Both the position numbers and the translations under genes were made by a program. Source: Actinomycetota bacterium (GTDB lineage: Bacteria > Actinomycetota > Thermoleophilia > Solirubrobacterales > JACPNS01). From it: a DNA stretch of 64,000 bases. Where the stretch lies: assembly GCA_016213645.1 (NCBI GenBank), contig JACQZY010000026.1, forward strand, positions 1 through 64,000, written 5' to 3'. Shown in pieces: positions 15,823 to 24,256 of the stretch (position 1 is the stretch's first letter; every line of letters starts with the position of its first letter). The notes beneath the pieces are model-generated. The model did no database searches, was not told the DNA's origin, and saw only the letters and a program-made list of their open reading frames with translations.

Positions 15823-16815
15823 ATGTGCACCGACGGGTGGGGCAAGTTGCGCTATCTGATCACCGGCGGATCGGGATACATCGGCTCGCGACTCGCGGAG
15901 GCGCTCTCTTCGCGACGCAAGACCGAAGCCGTGGTGATCGCGGACATCGTGCCGCCGCACACGCTGCCGGGCAAGTCGTCGTTTCGAAAGCTCGACGTCC
16001 GCAGCATGGAGTCCGCTGCCGACGCGCTTGCCGAAGAAAAGCCCGACGTGCTTGTTCACATGGCGTTCGTCGTAGATCCGACACACGACGAACCGGCGAT
16101 GTATGAGGTGAATGTCAACGGTACGTTCAACCTGCTGGCGGCCGCCGCCTCGGAAGGCGTGGAGCGAGTTGTAGCGATGACGGCGACAATGGCCTACGGC
16201 GCTTGGCCAAACAACCCCGTACCGATCACTGAGAGCCAGCCGGTTCACGGCCATGCGCACTATGTATATGCGCGACACGCCACCGAGGCCGATCGTATCG
16301 CCCAGCTTTGGGCGACGCTTCATCGCCAGCGCGAGATGACGATCGTTCGGCCCTGCACCGTATTCGGCCCGGGCGCCGACAATCACTTGATCCGCATGTG
16401 GGAGAACCAAGCGTTCTTCCCAGATTTCGGAGGCGGTGACCAGCCCACGCAGTTTCTGCATGTGTATGACTGCGTTAGCGCGCTGCTAAATCTGATTGAA
16501 AACGGTCATGCCGGCGTCTTCAATCTCACGCCCGACGATCACATCGGCTGGCACGAGTGCGCCCGCTTGGCCGGTCTGGAAGTACGCGGAGTGCGCGAGG
16601 AGTCGTTCACCGGCTTGGCCGAAGGCATGTGGCGCATGAAGATGCCCAACGTGGAGATCCCACCGTCGTTTGTGGATTTCTTCAAATATCCGTACGTGGC
16701 GTCGAACGACCGCCTAAAGGCGGCCTTGCCCGACTGGCAGCCCCGCTACGGAAGCCGGGAGACCTTCGAGATGATGCTCGAAGAGCGCGCCGCCGCGAGC
16801 GGCCGGTCCGCCTGA
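15823..16815 (+). CDS. NAD-dependent epimerase/dehydratase family protein
   Basis: The 330-residue protein is an extended short-chain dehydrogenase of the nucleotide-sugar epimerase type. The Rossmann motif TGGSGYIGS lies near the N-terminus. AFVVDPTHDEP and NVNGTFNLL follow, and the active site has Tyr and Lys replaced in part: YVYARHATEAD gives Y but A-R-H where YxxxK is usual, so the canonical Lys appears to be missing. Sugar-nucleotide specificity cannot be told. The ATG at 15823 is chosen because homology starts at KLRYLITGG; a TTG at 15844 behind GGTGGGG is an alternative. It is a single gene upstream of tRNA-Val. Confidence 0.82.
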   Translation: MCTDGWGKLRYLITGGSGYIGSRLAEALSSRRKTEAVVIADIVPPHTLPGKSSFRKLDVRSMESAADALAEEKPDVLVHMAFVVDPTHDEPAMYEVNVNGTFNLLAAAASEGVERVVAMTATMAYGAWPNNPVPITESQPVHGHAHYVYARHATEADRIAQLWATLHRQREMTIVRPCTVFGPGADNHLIRMWENQAFFPDFGGGDQPTQFLHVYDCVSALLNLIENGHAGVFNLTPDDHIGWHECARLAGLEVRGVREESFTGLAEGMWRMKMPNVEIPPSFVDFFKYPYVASNDRLKAALPDWQPRYGSRETFEMMLEERAAASGRSA

Positions 16816-16841
16816 TTTCGCTAACCTCTCAAACTTGACCC

Positions 16842-16914
16842 GGGCGTTTAGCTCAGTTGGGAGAGCACCAGCTCGACAAGCTGGGGGTCACTGGTTCGAG
16901 CCCAGTAACGCCCA
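16842..16914 (+). tRNA. tRNA-Val (anticodon GAC)
   Basis: A 73-nt cloverleaf is clear: acceptor GGGCGTT with AACGCCC, D-arm GCTC...GAGC, anticodon stem CCAGC/GCTGG with loop TCGACAA (GAC), T-loop TTCGAGC, and discriminator A. CCA is not encoded. TAACCT at 16822-16827 may be its -10 box. Confidence 0.97.
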
Positions 16915-16951
16915 TTTCGTTTTTCGCCACCGTGTCGCCTATCGGCCGGAA

Positions 16952-16976
16952 CGAGCCCACCAAAACGGTGGGCTCG
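16952..16976 (+). terminator. Hairpin after tRNA-Val
   Basis: CGAGCCCACC and GGTGGGCTCG form a perfect 10-bp stem with a 5-nt AAAAC loop, 37 bp past the tRNA. The T-tract after it is weak (CGCAATTTCC), so intrinsic termination is likely but not certain. Confidence 0.5.
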
Positions 16977-17110
16977 CGCAATTTCCGGACTTCATATTCA
17001 GGGATGGCTTACCACTCGGGAGCGCGGCGGAAGATCGTGTTACAGCCGTAGAGTGCCGAATTCGGACCCTCGATCGTCGCGTAGTCGGCGCAAACGCTGT
17101 CTTTGCTTCT

Positions 17111-17911
17111 ATGGAAATGAAGAAGGTGGGGCGGTCCTGGAGAACTTGGACCTGGACGCTGTTCCGCGGAACCGGGACGGCCGCGTCTGATCAAATCATC
17201 ACCAAGAATTCGAAGGGGGCTCGGATCAAGGTGCAGGGCAGAAACTGCTTCATCGGGAATTCTGTGAAGGAGCGTCCGCGATACGCACTTGTAGGGTTCG
17301 ACATCAGCGGAAAGCGAACGCGCCTTTTCATGAAAATGAACGCACTTCCGAAGTTCATGAACGGAGCGATCCGACGCGGGAACAAGATTGCCTGTGGCGC
17401 CGGGGGCGGGAGGCGCCCATTCGTTTCGGGGCTCCAGGACCCGATGATTCCCCAACGTGTGGGGCAAGACTCAGAAACATGGGACCTGCTGTTTCGAACC
17501 TCAAAGGGCGACGCGCTGGTCCAGCACCTCGCCGGGGCGTTACCGACCACCGGAACGATGTACCTGTCGGCCAACACGGCGCAGGTGCGCGGGGGCGAAA
17601 TGGCTCGCGGCGTTATCACGCTGCCTGCCAATCCGGAGGACACCAAGGTTGACGTCATCGGCTATACGGGGTATTGCGATAGGAATGCATTCAAGATGAT
17701 CAATCCAAACGTTGCACGCAAATGGTGGAACTTCAAACCGGTTCCCGGGTTACAGTGGGCATACGTGCGAGTTCGATCGACGGCGGGTTACACGGCCCAT
17801 GCTAAACAGAAAATGCCGCATATCTACGGGTGGGTGCCTGTGAGCGCGCTTTCCAACAGCGGCAACATTGCAATACCGGAATGCGCGGGCGCCCGGGGAG
17901 GGGATACGTGA
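17111..17911 (+). CDS. Uncharacterised protein
   Basis: I do not recognise a family. The open frame extends left through tRNA-Val, so the true start must lie downstream of it; the ATG at 17111 gives 266 residues, with an in-frame ATG at 17117 as alternative. The protein is basic, rich in Trp, Arg and Lys (WRTWTWTLFRG, KWWNFKPVPGLQWAYVRVR), with no obvious signal peptide from this start. Its stop overlaps the GTG of the next gene, so the two form a unit. An SH3-like fold is conceivable from the C-terminal PHIYGWVPVSAL, but this is speculative. Confidence 0.6.
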   Translation: MEMKKVGRSWRTWTWTLFRGTGTAASDQIITKNSKGARIKVQGRNCFIGNSVKERPRYALVGFDISGKRTRLFMKMNALPKFMNGAIRRGNKIACGAGGGRRPFVSGLQDPMIPQRVGQDSETWDLLFRTSKGDALVQHLAGALPTTGTMYLSANTAQVRGGEMARGVITLPANPEDTKVDVIGYTGYCDRNAFKMINPNVARKWWNFKPVPGLQWAYVRVRSTAGYTAHAKQKMPHIYGWVPVSALSNSGNIAIPECAGARGGDT

Positions 17912-19260
17912 TTCGATCGCTAGGCGGCAGATGGGTCGCGGCTTTGTTTGGCATTTCCATTCTTGCCATTACCTTTGCTTCGTCAGCGCCGACGGCACAT
18001 GCCGGCCAGGGGTCGCGACCGCTGCCGAGAATTCTGGATCCGGCGCCGTTCGCAGCTTTCGTGACAGCGGGCGACGGCTCGATATATCGGATGGATGTGC
18101 CTGGCGCCCGTCTTGTGGACGACCTTTTAACTGTCCCGTTCGTTCGGCTTACAAAGTATTCGAAACGTGGGAAGGCTGTCTCGTCATTCGGAGAGCTGGC
18201 AATGTCCGAGAAAGCGATGATTGGTCGCGACACCGAGTACTGGCGATTCAGGCCAATCACCCTGCCGAACCGCAGAACCGCAGTATTTGGAACGCTTACA
18301 GATCATCCCGTGGCGCTGGATCGGGGATACTCTCTTGCGGTTTTCAATTCTCGCGGCAAGCTCGATCACCGGTTCGCCGGTGACGGCGTGTTCGTCAAGC
18401 GGTACCGATACTCATACAAGCGCGCGTTTCTCGCGAATTCTGCGGCGGGCATGGCGAACGGGTCGATCGCCGTCTGCGGCAACGAGTTGATGCCGGATCG
18501 TACGACGTCAGTCGTCATCAAGAGCTATGGCATGAGCGGGCGACTTGATCCCTCATTTGGCAACGGCGGCGTGTTTCGGTATCCCCACACGGACGGATAC
18601 GTCGACCGGTGTGAAAGGTTGACGGCACTCCCGGAGTTGACCATGGCCGTGCGGAGCTATCGGCGCGGCGCCGGCGAGCCGTCTGTCCTTCGTGTTGTTC
18701 GTCTCACTCAGAGTGGTGCTTACGACCCTGCATTCGGGGCGGCCGGAGTCGCAGAAATGCCTGGGATTAATCGGCATGGACAGACGCAGAGCTTGCAAAC
18801 GTACGCGATTACGAAGGATAAGCAGGCGAGGCTGTTGCTCGCGTTCCACGGCGACGTCCGCCACGAGTCCTACGTGGCGAGGCTGACGATCGACGGGTCG
18901 CCAGACATCACATTCGCGTCGGGCGGCTATTCGATCGTTCCGTTTAATGTCTATTCGATTGTCCAGCCGACCGGGGGTCGATTACTCGTGGCCGGCGACC
19001 GCGTCGTGCGATCTCCGTGGGGTGATCCACAGGCGGTGGCGGTGCCGTGCTACGGAAAGCTTTCCGAGGAGGGTGAGCTCGACCACAGCGAATCTTCAAG
19101 CGGTTTCAAGTCGCTTTCCGGATACGACGGCACCCTCTCGGATCCGTTCACATTGTCCGCCGGGAAACTGTATTTCTGGGGTGTCAGGCCCATCCCGAAA
19201 AAGCGCAGCGACCTGTTCGCCTTTCCCGGACCTCCAAGTAGGCCAATCGAGATTCCTTAG
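17908..19260 (+). CDS. Secreted protein with delta-60-like repeats
   Basis: The 450-residue protein has a signal peptide (VIRSLGGRWVAALFGISILA, cleavage near AHAG) and then repeated phrases of the delta-60 type: GKLDHRFAGDGVF, GRLDPSFGNGGVF, GAYDPAFGAAGV and SPDITFASGG. Such repeats usually form beta-propeller-like extracellular domains of unknown function. The GTG at 17908 overlaps the upstream stop (GTGA) and follows a GGGGAGGGG stretch that can act as ribosome-binding site, which decides the start. No enzymatic motif is visible. It is probably co-transcribed with the preceding uncharacterised gene. Confidence 0.75.
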   Translation: MIRSLGGRWVAALFGISILAITFASSAPTAHAGQGSRPLPRILDPAPFAAFVTAGDGSIYRMDVPGARLVDDLLTVPFVRLTKYSKRGKAVSSFGELAMSEKAMIGRDTEYWRFRPITLPNRRTAVFGTLTDHPVALDRGYSLAVFNSRGKLDHRFAGDGVFVKRYRYSYKRAFLANSAAGMANGSIAVCGNELMPDRTTSVVIKSYGMSGRLDPSFGNGGVFRYPHTDGYVDRCERLTALPELTMAVRSYRRGAGEPSVLRVVRLTQSGAYDPAFGAAGVAEMPGINRHGQTQSLQTYAITKDKQARLLLAFHGDVRHESYVARLTIDGSPDITFASGGYSIVPFNVYSIVQPTGGRLLVAGDRVVRSPWGDPQAVAVPCYGKLSEEGELDHSESSSGFKSLSGYDGTLSDPFTLSAGKLYFWGVRPIPKKRSDLFAFPGPPSRPIEIP

Positions 19261-19302
19261 TTCCGGGGCGGCTATTCGTTTTTACCCAGCACGATCGACG
19301 GA

Positions 19303-19929
19303 TCAACGACGAGACGGCCGAAGCCACCCCACCAACATCTCCCACTGCTGCTCGTAAGCCGCATCCAGATCAAAGCTCCCGGGCGCGATCAGCCAGTCCA
19401 GCGTGATCCCGCGGATCGCGCCGATGATCACGGAGGCGTTCACCTCTTGATCGATGCCGGGACTGATCTGGCCGTCCTCGACGGCTTCGTCCCACCAGTA
19501 ACGACCCTGCTCGCGCCACAGGCGGTGCAGGTTGGTGAACTGGCCGGCCAGGCCCTTGCGCGGGTCTAGCGCTTCGCCCATCAGGCGGTAGAGCAGAAGC
19601 AGGTTCTCGGGTTGCTCGTGGGCGATGCGGCGGTGCTCGTCGAGGATCGCCCGCAGCGCCTCAAGGCCTCGCTTGCCGGCGATCGCGGGGGCGACCACCT
19701 CGTGCTGCCAGTTCTGAATGTAATGCTCGATCACGGCCCACAGCAGGTTTTCCTTCGAGCCGAAGTGGTGGTTGACCAGGCCGCGGCTGGCACCGGCGGC
19801 CTCGCCGATTGCGGCGACGCTGCTCTCGGCGTAACCGCGCTCGGCGAAGAGCTTGCCGGCGGCGACGATCAGGCGAAGGCGGGTGTCGTCGGCCTGTTGC
19901 TGGCGGCTGGTTTTGGCGACGGATTCCAT
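19303..19929 (-). CDS. TetR family transcriptional regulator
   Basis: The 208-residue protein has a TetR-type DNA-binding domain at about 15-65: [54 protein letters not shown]. The C-terminal two-thirds are helical and Trp-rich ([20 protein letters not shown]) and would form the ligand and dimer domain. It is divergent from a thiolase and acyl-CoA dehydrogenase pair and a 22-bp palindrome lies between them. Control of these lipid-type genes, with an acyl-CoA-like ligand, is a reasonable inference. The ligand is not known. Confidence 0.9.
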   Translation of the reverse strand: MESVAKTSRQQQADDTRLRLIVAAGKLFAERGYAESSVAAIGEAAGASRGLVNHHFGSKENLLWAVIEHYIQNWQHEVVAPAIAGKRGLEALRAILDEHRRIAHEQPENLLLLYRLMGEALDPRKGLAGQFTNLHRLWREQGRYWWDEAVEDGQISPGIDQEVNASVIIGAIRGITLDWLIAPGSFDLDAAYEQQWEMLVGWLRPSRR

Positions 19930-19954
19930 GGTGCGTTCTACACGTTACTATTTT

Positions 19955-19976
19955 GCTTGTTGAACGCTCAACAAGC
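19955..19976. promoter_or_regulatory. Palindromic operator, probably of the TetR regulator
   Basis: GCTTGTTGA (19955-19963) and TCAACAAGC (19968-19976) form a perfect 9-bp inverted repeat around a 4-bp centre, 25 bp upstream of the tetR ATG and within the divergent intergenic region. Its size and symmetry are those of TetR-family operators. Confidence 0.75.
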
Positions 19977-20099
19977 GAAATCGTGCTTTCGTGGGTTTCG
20001 TCGGATGGGCGAATAATTGTGGGTTCCGTTCGGCGGACTCCGTCGCGAGCCGCCAGACCAATTACATCTTCCGAGATTCATCAAGGAGCACCGAAACCT

Positions 20100-21329
20100 A
20101 TGGCCAGCACAGCGCCTAAAAAGATTGGCAACCGCACGTTCGTGATCGGCGTCGGTATGACCAAGTTCGAAAAGCCCGGCAGCAAGGAATGGGACTATCC
20201 AGACATGGTTCTGGAAGCCGGCACCAAGGCGCTTGAAGACGCCGGCATCGACTACTCCGAGATCGAGCAGGCCTTCGTGGGCTATTGCTACGGCGACTCC
20301 ACGGCCGGCCAGCGCGCGATCTACGGCCTGGGTCTGACCGGCATCCCCGTCGTGAACGTCAACAACAACTGCTCGACCGGCAGCAGCGCGCTCTTCATGG
20401 CGCGCCAGGCAGTCAAGGGCGGGCTTGTTGACTGCGCGATCGCCGTGGGCTTCGAAAAGATGGAGAAGGGCTCGCTTGGCGCCAAGTTTCTCGATCGCAC
20501 AAATCCGATGGACAAGCACGTGATGACGATGATCGAGGGGCGGGGCGGATGGGAAGAGTCGCCGCCCGCGCCGCAGATGTTCGGCAACGCCGGTCGCGAG
20601 CACATGGAGAAGTACGGCTCCAAGCCCGAGCACTACGCGTGGATCGGCTGGAAGAACCACAAGCACTCGGTCAACAACCCGTACGCCCAGTTTCAGGACG
20701 AATACACGATCGAGCAGATCAACGAGGCGAAGATGATTCACTCGCCGCTAACCAAGCTGCAGTGCTCGCCGACCAGCGACGGCTCGGGAGTGGTGATCGT
20801 CGCGTCTGAGGAATTTGTCGACAAGCACAACCTTTGGGATCAGGCGGTCGAGATCGCGGGCCAGGCGATGGTCACCGACATGCCGTCCACGTTTGACGAG
20901 AAGTCGTCGATCAAGATCGTCGGCTTTGACATGAGCAAGAAGGCGGCCGAGCAGGCGCTCGATGAAGCCGGTGTGACGATCGACGATGTCGACGTGATCG
21001 AATTGCACGACTGCTTCAGCGCAAATGAACTGATCACGTACGAGGCACTCGGCATGGCAGAAGAAGGCCACGGCCACGAGCTCGTCGAGAAAGAGGACAC
21101 AACCTACGGCGGCCGCTGGGTGGTCAATCCCTCTGGCGGCCTGATCAGCAAGGGGCATCCGCTGGGCGCGACCGGACTTGCTCAGTGCAGCGAGCTGACA
21201 TGGCAGTTGCGCGGCGACGCCGACAAGCGTCAGGTGGAGGGCGCGAAGGTCGGTTTGCAGCACAACATCGGGCTGGGCGGCGCGGCGGTCGTGACCGTCT
21301 ACAAGCCGGCAGTGAAGGCGGTGGCATAG
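20100..21329 (+). CDS. Thiolase / SCP2-type lipid-transfer protein
   Basis: The 409-residue protein is a thiolase-fold enzyme of the SCP-x group, which cleaves 3-ketoacyl-CoA or related substrates. The nucleophile C91 sits in [12 protein letters not shown]. The downstream motifs [28 protein letters not shown] and [12 protein letters not shown] supply the His and Cys-region residues. The ATG at 20100 is preceded by AAGGAG 11 nt upstream. The frame is open further left but that part has no homology. It is followed after 2 bp by an acyl-CoA dehydrogenase. The pair resembles fatty-acid or sterol side-chain degradation modules; the exact substrate is unknown. Confidence 0.9.
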   Translation: MASTAPKKIGNRTFVIGVGMTKFEKPGSKEWDYPDMVLEAGTKALEDAGIDYSEIEQAFVGYCYGDSTAGQRAIYGLGLTGIPVVNVNNNCSTGSSALFMARQAVKGGLVDCAIAVGFEKMEKGSLGAKFLDRTNPMDKHVMTMIEGRGGWEESPPAPQMFGNAGREHMEKYGSKPEHYAWIGWKNHKHSVNNPYAQFQDEYTIEQINEAKMIHSPLTKLQCSPTSDGSGVVIVASEEFVDKHNLWDQAVEIAGQAMVTDMPSTFDEKSSIKIVGFDMSKKAAEQALDEAGVTIDDVDVIELHDCFSANELITYEALGMAEEGHGHELVEKEDTTYGGRWVVNPSGGLISKGHPLGATGLAQCSELTWQLRGDADKRQVEGAKVGLQHNIGLGGAAVVTVYKPAVKAVA

Positions 21330-21331
21330 CC

Positions 21332-22477
21332 ATGTCGATCAAGTTCACACCCGAGCAAGAGGCGTTCAAAGCGGCGATCGCCGACTTCGCGCAGCGCGAA
21401 GTGGGCACCAAGGAACAGCGGCTCAAATACACGAACGACGGCACGGAGCCGACCAGCATGGAGATCATGCGCAAGCTCGGCGAGGTCGGCTGGCTGGGCG
21501 TGTCGATTCCCGAGGAGTACGGCGGTAGCGGCGGCGGCATGGTCGATCAGGTGATCCTGCTTGAGGGGATCGCGCTGGGCATGATTCCTGCCGCCGGCTA
21601 CGGCACCACGGCGATCGTGCAGGGTGCCTACGAGCGCTTCGGCACCGAAGACCAGAAGCGGAAGATCCTCGGCGGAATCTGCGAAGGCAACGTAGAGGCC
21701 ATCGTGATGAGCGAGCCCGGCGCCGGGTCGGACGTGGGCGCTTTGACCTGCAAGGTCGAGCGCGCCGACGGCGGCTGGGTGCTGAACGGTCAGAAGACCT
21801 GGTGCTCCAACGCGCAGGTCAGCGCGAACATCTTGGTGATCGCGCGTAGCGAAAGCGGCGACAGCAAGCACTCCGGCATCACGATGATTTCCGTGCCCGC
21901 CGGGACGGAGGGCATGGAGGTTCGGCCGATCCCGACGCTTGCGGGTCCTCACGAGGTGAACGACATCTTCTTCACAGATTGTTTTGTGCCAGAGGACGCG
22001 CTGCTCGGCGAAGAAGGCGGCGGGTGGCCACAGCTAATGGCCGGTCTCAACAAAGAGCGCATGATCCTGTCGGGCATGTACCTGGGCATCGCGCAGCGTG
22101 CCTTCGACGACACGCTGCAATATGTGAAAGAGCGCCATCAGTTCGGCAAGCCGATCGGCTCGTTTCAGGCGCTCAAACACCGCATCGCCGACATGGCCAC
22201 CGAGCTGGAGTGCCTGCGACTGCTGATCTACGACGTCGCCCAGCAAATCGACGAAGAGCCAGACCGCGTGTTCGCCCGCGAGGCATCGATGGCCAAACTC
22301 AAGAGCACCGAGGTCGCCAAGCACATCGCCCTGGAGGGCATGCAGATGATGGGCGGCTACGGCTACGCGTTGGAGTACGACATGGAGAAGCACGTCCGCG
22401 CGGGACTGGTCGGCACGATCTTCGCCGGCACCAACGAGATCCAACGCGAGATCATCGGAGCGACGCTGGGGCTGTAA
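21332..22477 (+). CDS. Acyl-CoA dehydrogenase
   Basis: The 381-residue FAD enzyme oxidises acyl-CoA to enoyl-CoA. Family blocks are in order: the N-terminal helical domain, the FAD and substrate signature IVMSEPGAGSDVGAL and GQKTWCSNAQ, the middle domain, ERHQFGKPIGSFQALKHRIADM, and the C-terminal GGYGYALEYDMEKHVRAG...FAGTNEIQRE. In the last motif the position of the medium-chain catalytic Glu (YEGT) is Ala (FAGT), as in groups that carry the base on another helix. It begins 2 bp after the thiolase stop, so both are one operon under the divergent TetR. Confidence 0.92.
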   Translation: MSIKFTPEQEAFKAAIADFAQREVGTKEQRLKYTNDGTEPTSMEIMRKLGEVGWLGVSIPEEYGGSGGGMVDQVILLEGIALGMIPAAGYGTTAIVQGAYERFGTEDQKRKILGGICEGNVEAIVMSEPGAGSDVGALTCKVERADGGWVLNGQKTWCSNAQVSANILVIARSESGDSKHSGITMISVPAGTEGMEVRPIPTLAGPHEVNDIFFTDCFVPEDALLGEEGGGWPQLMAGLNKERMILSGMYLGIAQRAFDDTLQYVKERHQFGKPIGSFQALKHRIADMATELECLRLLIYDVAQQIDEEPDRVFAREASMAKLKSTEVAKHIALEGMQMMGGYGYALEYDMEKHVRAGLVGTIFAGTNEIQREIIGATLGL

Positions 22478-22507
22478 CAAGCCGCTTGGTCGGTCCGCGT
22501 TTTGGCG

Positions 22508-22513
22508 TAGGGT
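22508..22513 (+). promoter_or_regulatory. -10-like hexamer before the lipoprotein gene
   Basis: TAGGGT ends 7 nt before the GTG at 22521 and overlaps the alternative GTG at 22512, which argues for the later start and a leaderless transcript. Confidence 0.4.
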
Positions 22514-22520
22514 GAGCGGG

Positions 22521-22922
22521 GTGAAGTGGATTGGTTATTTGTGGTTGGCGTGCGCGCTTGTGATGGTCGGCTGTGGTGACGGGGCCGATCCGAACTCTGG
22601 GTCTACCGGGGGCGGGGGCGCCTCTGTTGCGACCGGGCCTTCTGGGGCAAGCGCAGAGGACAGCGGCGAGACCGCTGCCACAAGTGGGACGGGCGCCGAC
22701 GGCGATTGCGTCGAGTCCGATCAAAAGCCCGACATAAACCTGAAACTGATCGTCGGCCACCCCTTCCCGGAAGCGAAGCGCAACGCCGAAAATGAGGATT
22801 TCCTTCTGCGCATGATCGCGCGCGATGGCGAGTCGTTGCCGGTCACCTTGGACTATCGCAAAAACCGGATAAACGTCGCCGTGCGGGACGGCGAGGTTTC
22901 GAAGTACTGCCACATGGGCTGA
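22521..22922 (+). CDS. Small lipoprotein of unknown function
   Basis: From the GTG at 22521 the protein has 133 residues and begins with a short lipoprotein signal peptide, MKWIGYLWLACALVMVGC, whose lipobox cysteine is C18. A Gly/Ser/Thr-rich low-complexity linker follows (GSTGGGGASV), then a compact C-terminal domain of about 70 residues with two cysteines (GDCVES and KYCHMG) that could form a disulfide. The GTG at 22512 is possible but lies inside the -10-like hexamer. No family is recognised. It is monocistronic between the acyl-CoA dehydrogenase and an RNA methyltransferase. Confidence 0.75.
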   Translation: MKWIGYLWLACALVMVGCGDGADPNSGSTGGGGASVATGPSGASAEDSGETAATSGTGADGDCVESDQKPDINLKLIVGHPFPEAKRNAENEDFLLRMIARDGESLPVTLDYRKNRINVAVRDGEVSKYCHMG

Positions 22923-23082
22923 CGATTGCGGCCGCGGCCGGTGATTGCCTGAGCGGGTGTGGCCGGCCGCCGCCAGTGTCGTATTGCCGATACGTACCGT
23001 TTTGAGAGGGGGGGCCGACAGTGGCGTGCGGAACTCGGGGGAAAATCACCAACGCTCGACCGGTTAGCTTGATCGAACCCGC

Positions 23083-23571
23083 ATGATCGCCGCAATTCTT
23101 CACAACGTTCGCAGCACCTACAACGTAGGTGCGATCATGCGCACGCTGGACGCGGTGGGCGGCGTCGAAATCGTCTGCTGCGGAATCACGCCCTATCCGG
23201 AACTGGAAAACGACACCCGCAGCCCGGTGGTGCGCACGTCCAATACAAAGGCGATCGCCAAGACCGCGCTGGGCGCGGAACAGACGCTGCGTGTTTCACA
23301 CGAGGCCGACTCCGCGACCGCGATCGATCGTTTACGGGACCAGGGTTACGCCGTCTACGCGCTGGAACAGACCGATGACGCCGAGGACATCTTCACGGCA
23401 GAGATCGACGCCGAACGCCCGCGCGCCCTGTTGCTTGGGGGTGAAGTGGATGGCCTCTCACAATCGCTGCTCGAACTTTGCGACGCGGTGTTCGAGATCC
23501 CCCAATACGGCACGAAAGAATCGTTAAACGTCTCCGTCGCCGCCGGAATCGCGATGTATCGGTTGCGCTGA
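23083..23571 (+). CDS. TrmH/SpoU family RNA methyltransferase
   Basis: The 162-residue protein is a SPOUT-class RNA 2'-O-methyltransferase domain without the extra RNA-binding extension. Motif 1 is HNVRSTYNVGAIMRTLDAVGG, motif 2 LLLGGEVDGLSQSLLELCD and motif 3 IPQYGTKESLNVSVAAGIAMY, which together make the trefoil-knot SAM site. The target (tRNA or rRNA) cannot be assigned from the sequence. A TAGCTT hexamer at 23065-23070 lies 12 nt before the ATG and no ribosome-binding site is seen. Confidence 0.92.
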   Translation: MIAAILHNVRSTYNVGAIMRTLDAVGGVEIVCCGITPYPELENDTRSPVVRTSNTKAIAKTALGAEQTLRVSHEADSATAIDRLRDQGYAVYALEQTDDAEDIFTAEIDAERPRALLLGGEVDGLSQSLLELCDAVFEIPQYGTKESLNVSVAAGIAMYRLR

Positions 23572-23651
23572 CGCCGTTCGAGGCTCGATCAAATCAGGCG
23601 GCAGGGCCTGCTGGGCGTTCGATCAAAGCGAGCGGCCCCGCCTGCCCGCCG

Positions 23652-24212
23652 CTAAAGCGGCTTCAACGCCAAATGCTCTCCCGCCGGAAGCTCCACCACG
23701 ATCGAGTCGCCGGCGTGCAGATCGCCGCCGTCCAGCACCACGCTCATCACTCCCGCCTTGCGGATCAGGTTTCCGTCGGCGTCGCGTTCAAGCGTGGCCT
23801 TCATCAGGCCGGGGCGAAGTTTGTCCAGCTTTGAGCACGGGTCGCGCAGGCCCGTCACCTCCACGACCGCGCTGTCGCCCAGTCGTAGTCGCGTACCCAG
23901 GGGCAGGTTGATCAAGTCGATGCCGCGCGTGGTGATGTTTTCACCGATCTCGCCCGGGGCCAGCGAAAATCCTGCCGCGTTCAGCTCGTCAAGCAGCTCT
24001 TCCGGCACCAGATGCACTTGACGCAGATTCGGCGCGGCCGGCTCGCGCTCCATGTTCCACTGATGCTTGACCGTGGGTCCGGAATGAACGTCACCGTCCA
24101 CACCGATGCCCTCAACCAGGCGAATGCTTTCTCGACGGGGCTTGCTGAATGCATACGTCGCGGCGCTGCTCACCGAGGTCACGTGCGGGCCCGTCATCCC
24201 TGTTTCGCTCAT
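23652..24212 (-). CDS. MOSC domain protein
   Basis: The 186-residue protein is a stand-alone MOSC domain, the C-terminal domain of molybdenum cofactor sulfurases that handles Moco and sulfur transfer. Family features are GIGVDGDVHSG, RQVHLVPEELLDEL, PGEIGENITTRGIDL and GLRDPCSKLDKLRPGL with the conserved C126. It is divergent from thrS: the start codons are only 44 bp apart. A TATCGT hexamer ends 7 nt before its ATG, so a leaderless transcript is likely. The physiological substrate is not known. Confidence 0.9.
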   Translation of the reverse strand: MSETGMTGPHVTSVSSAATYAFSKPRRESIRLVEGIGVDGDVHSGPTVKHQWNMEREPAAPNLRQVHLVPEELLDELNAAGFSLAPGEIGENITTRGIDLINLPLGTRLRLGDSAVVEVTGLRDPCSKLDKLRPGLMKATLERDADGNLIRKAGVMSVVLDGGDLHAGDSIVVELPAGEHLALKPL

Positions 24213-24219
24213 CCGTACG

Positions 24220-24248
24220 ACGATATCGCCGCGCCCGTCATCTACGAT
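24220..24248. promoter_or_regulatory. Back-to-back promoters of the MOSC gene and thrS
   Basis: TATCGT on the minus strand (24225-24220) ends 7 nt before the MOSC ATG, and TACGAT on the plus strand (24243-24248) ends 8 nt before the thrS ATG. The -35 zone of each overlaps the -10 of the other. Confidence 0.45.
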
Positions 24249-24256
24249 CCCGCTCG

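Noticed and set aside
16835-17110. Open frame reading through tRNA-Val as an N-terminal extension of the following protein
   Set aside because: The segment is the tRNA translated in one frame, a well-known artefact, so the protein start was placed downstream at 17111.
16842-19302. Genomic island inserted at tRNA-Val
   Set aside because: No integrase is present and I could not find a repeat of the tRNA 3' end downstream, so an island is not claimed; only the odd gene pair is reported.
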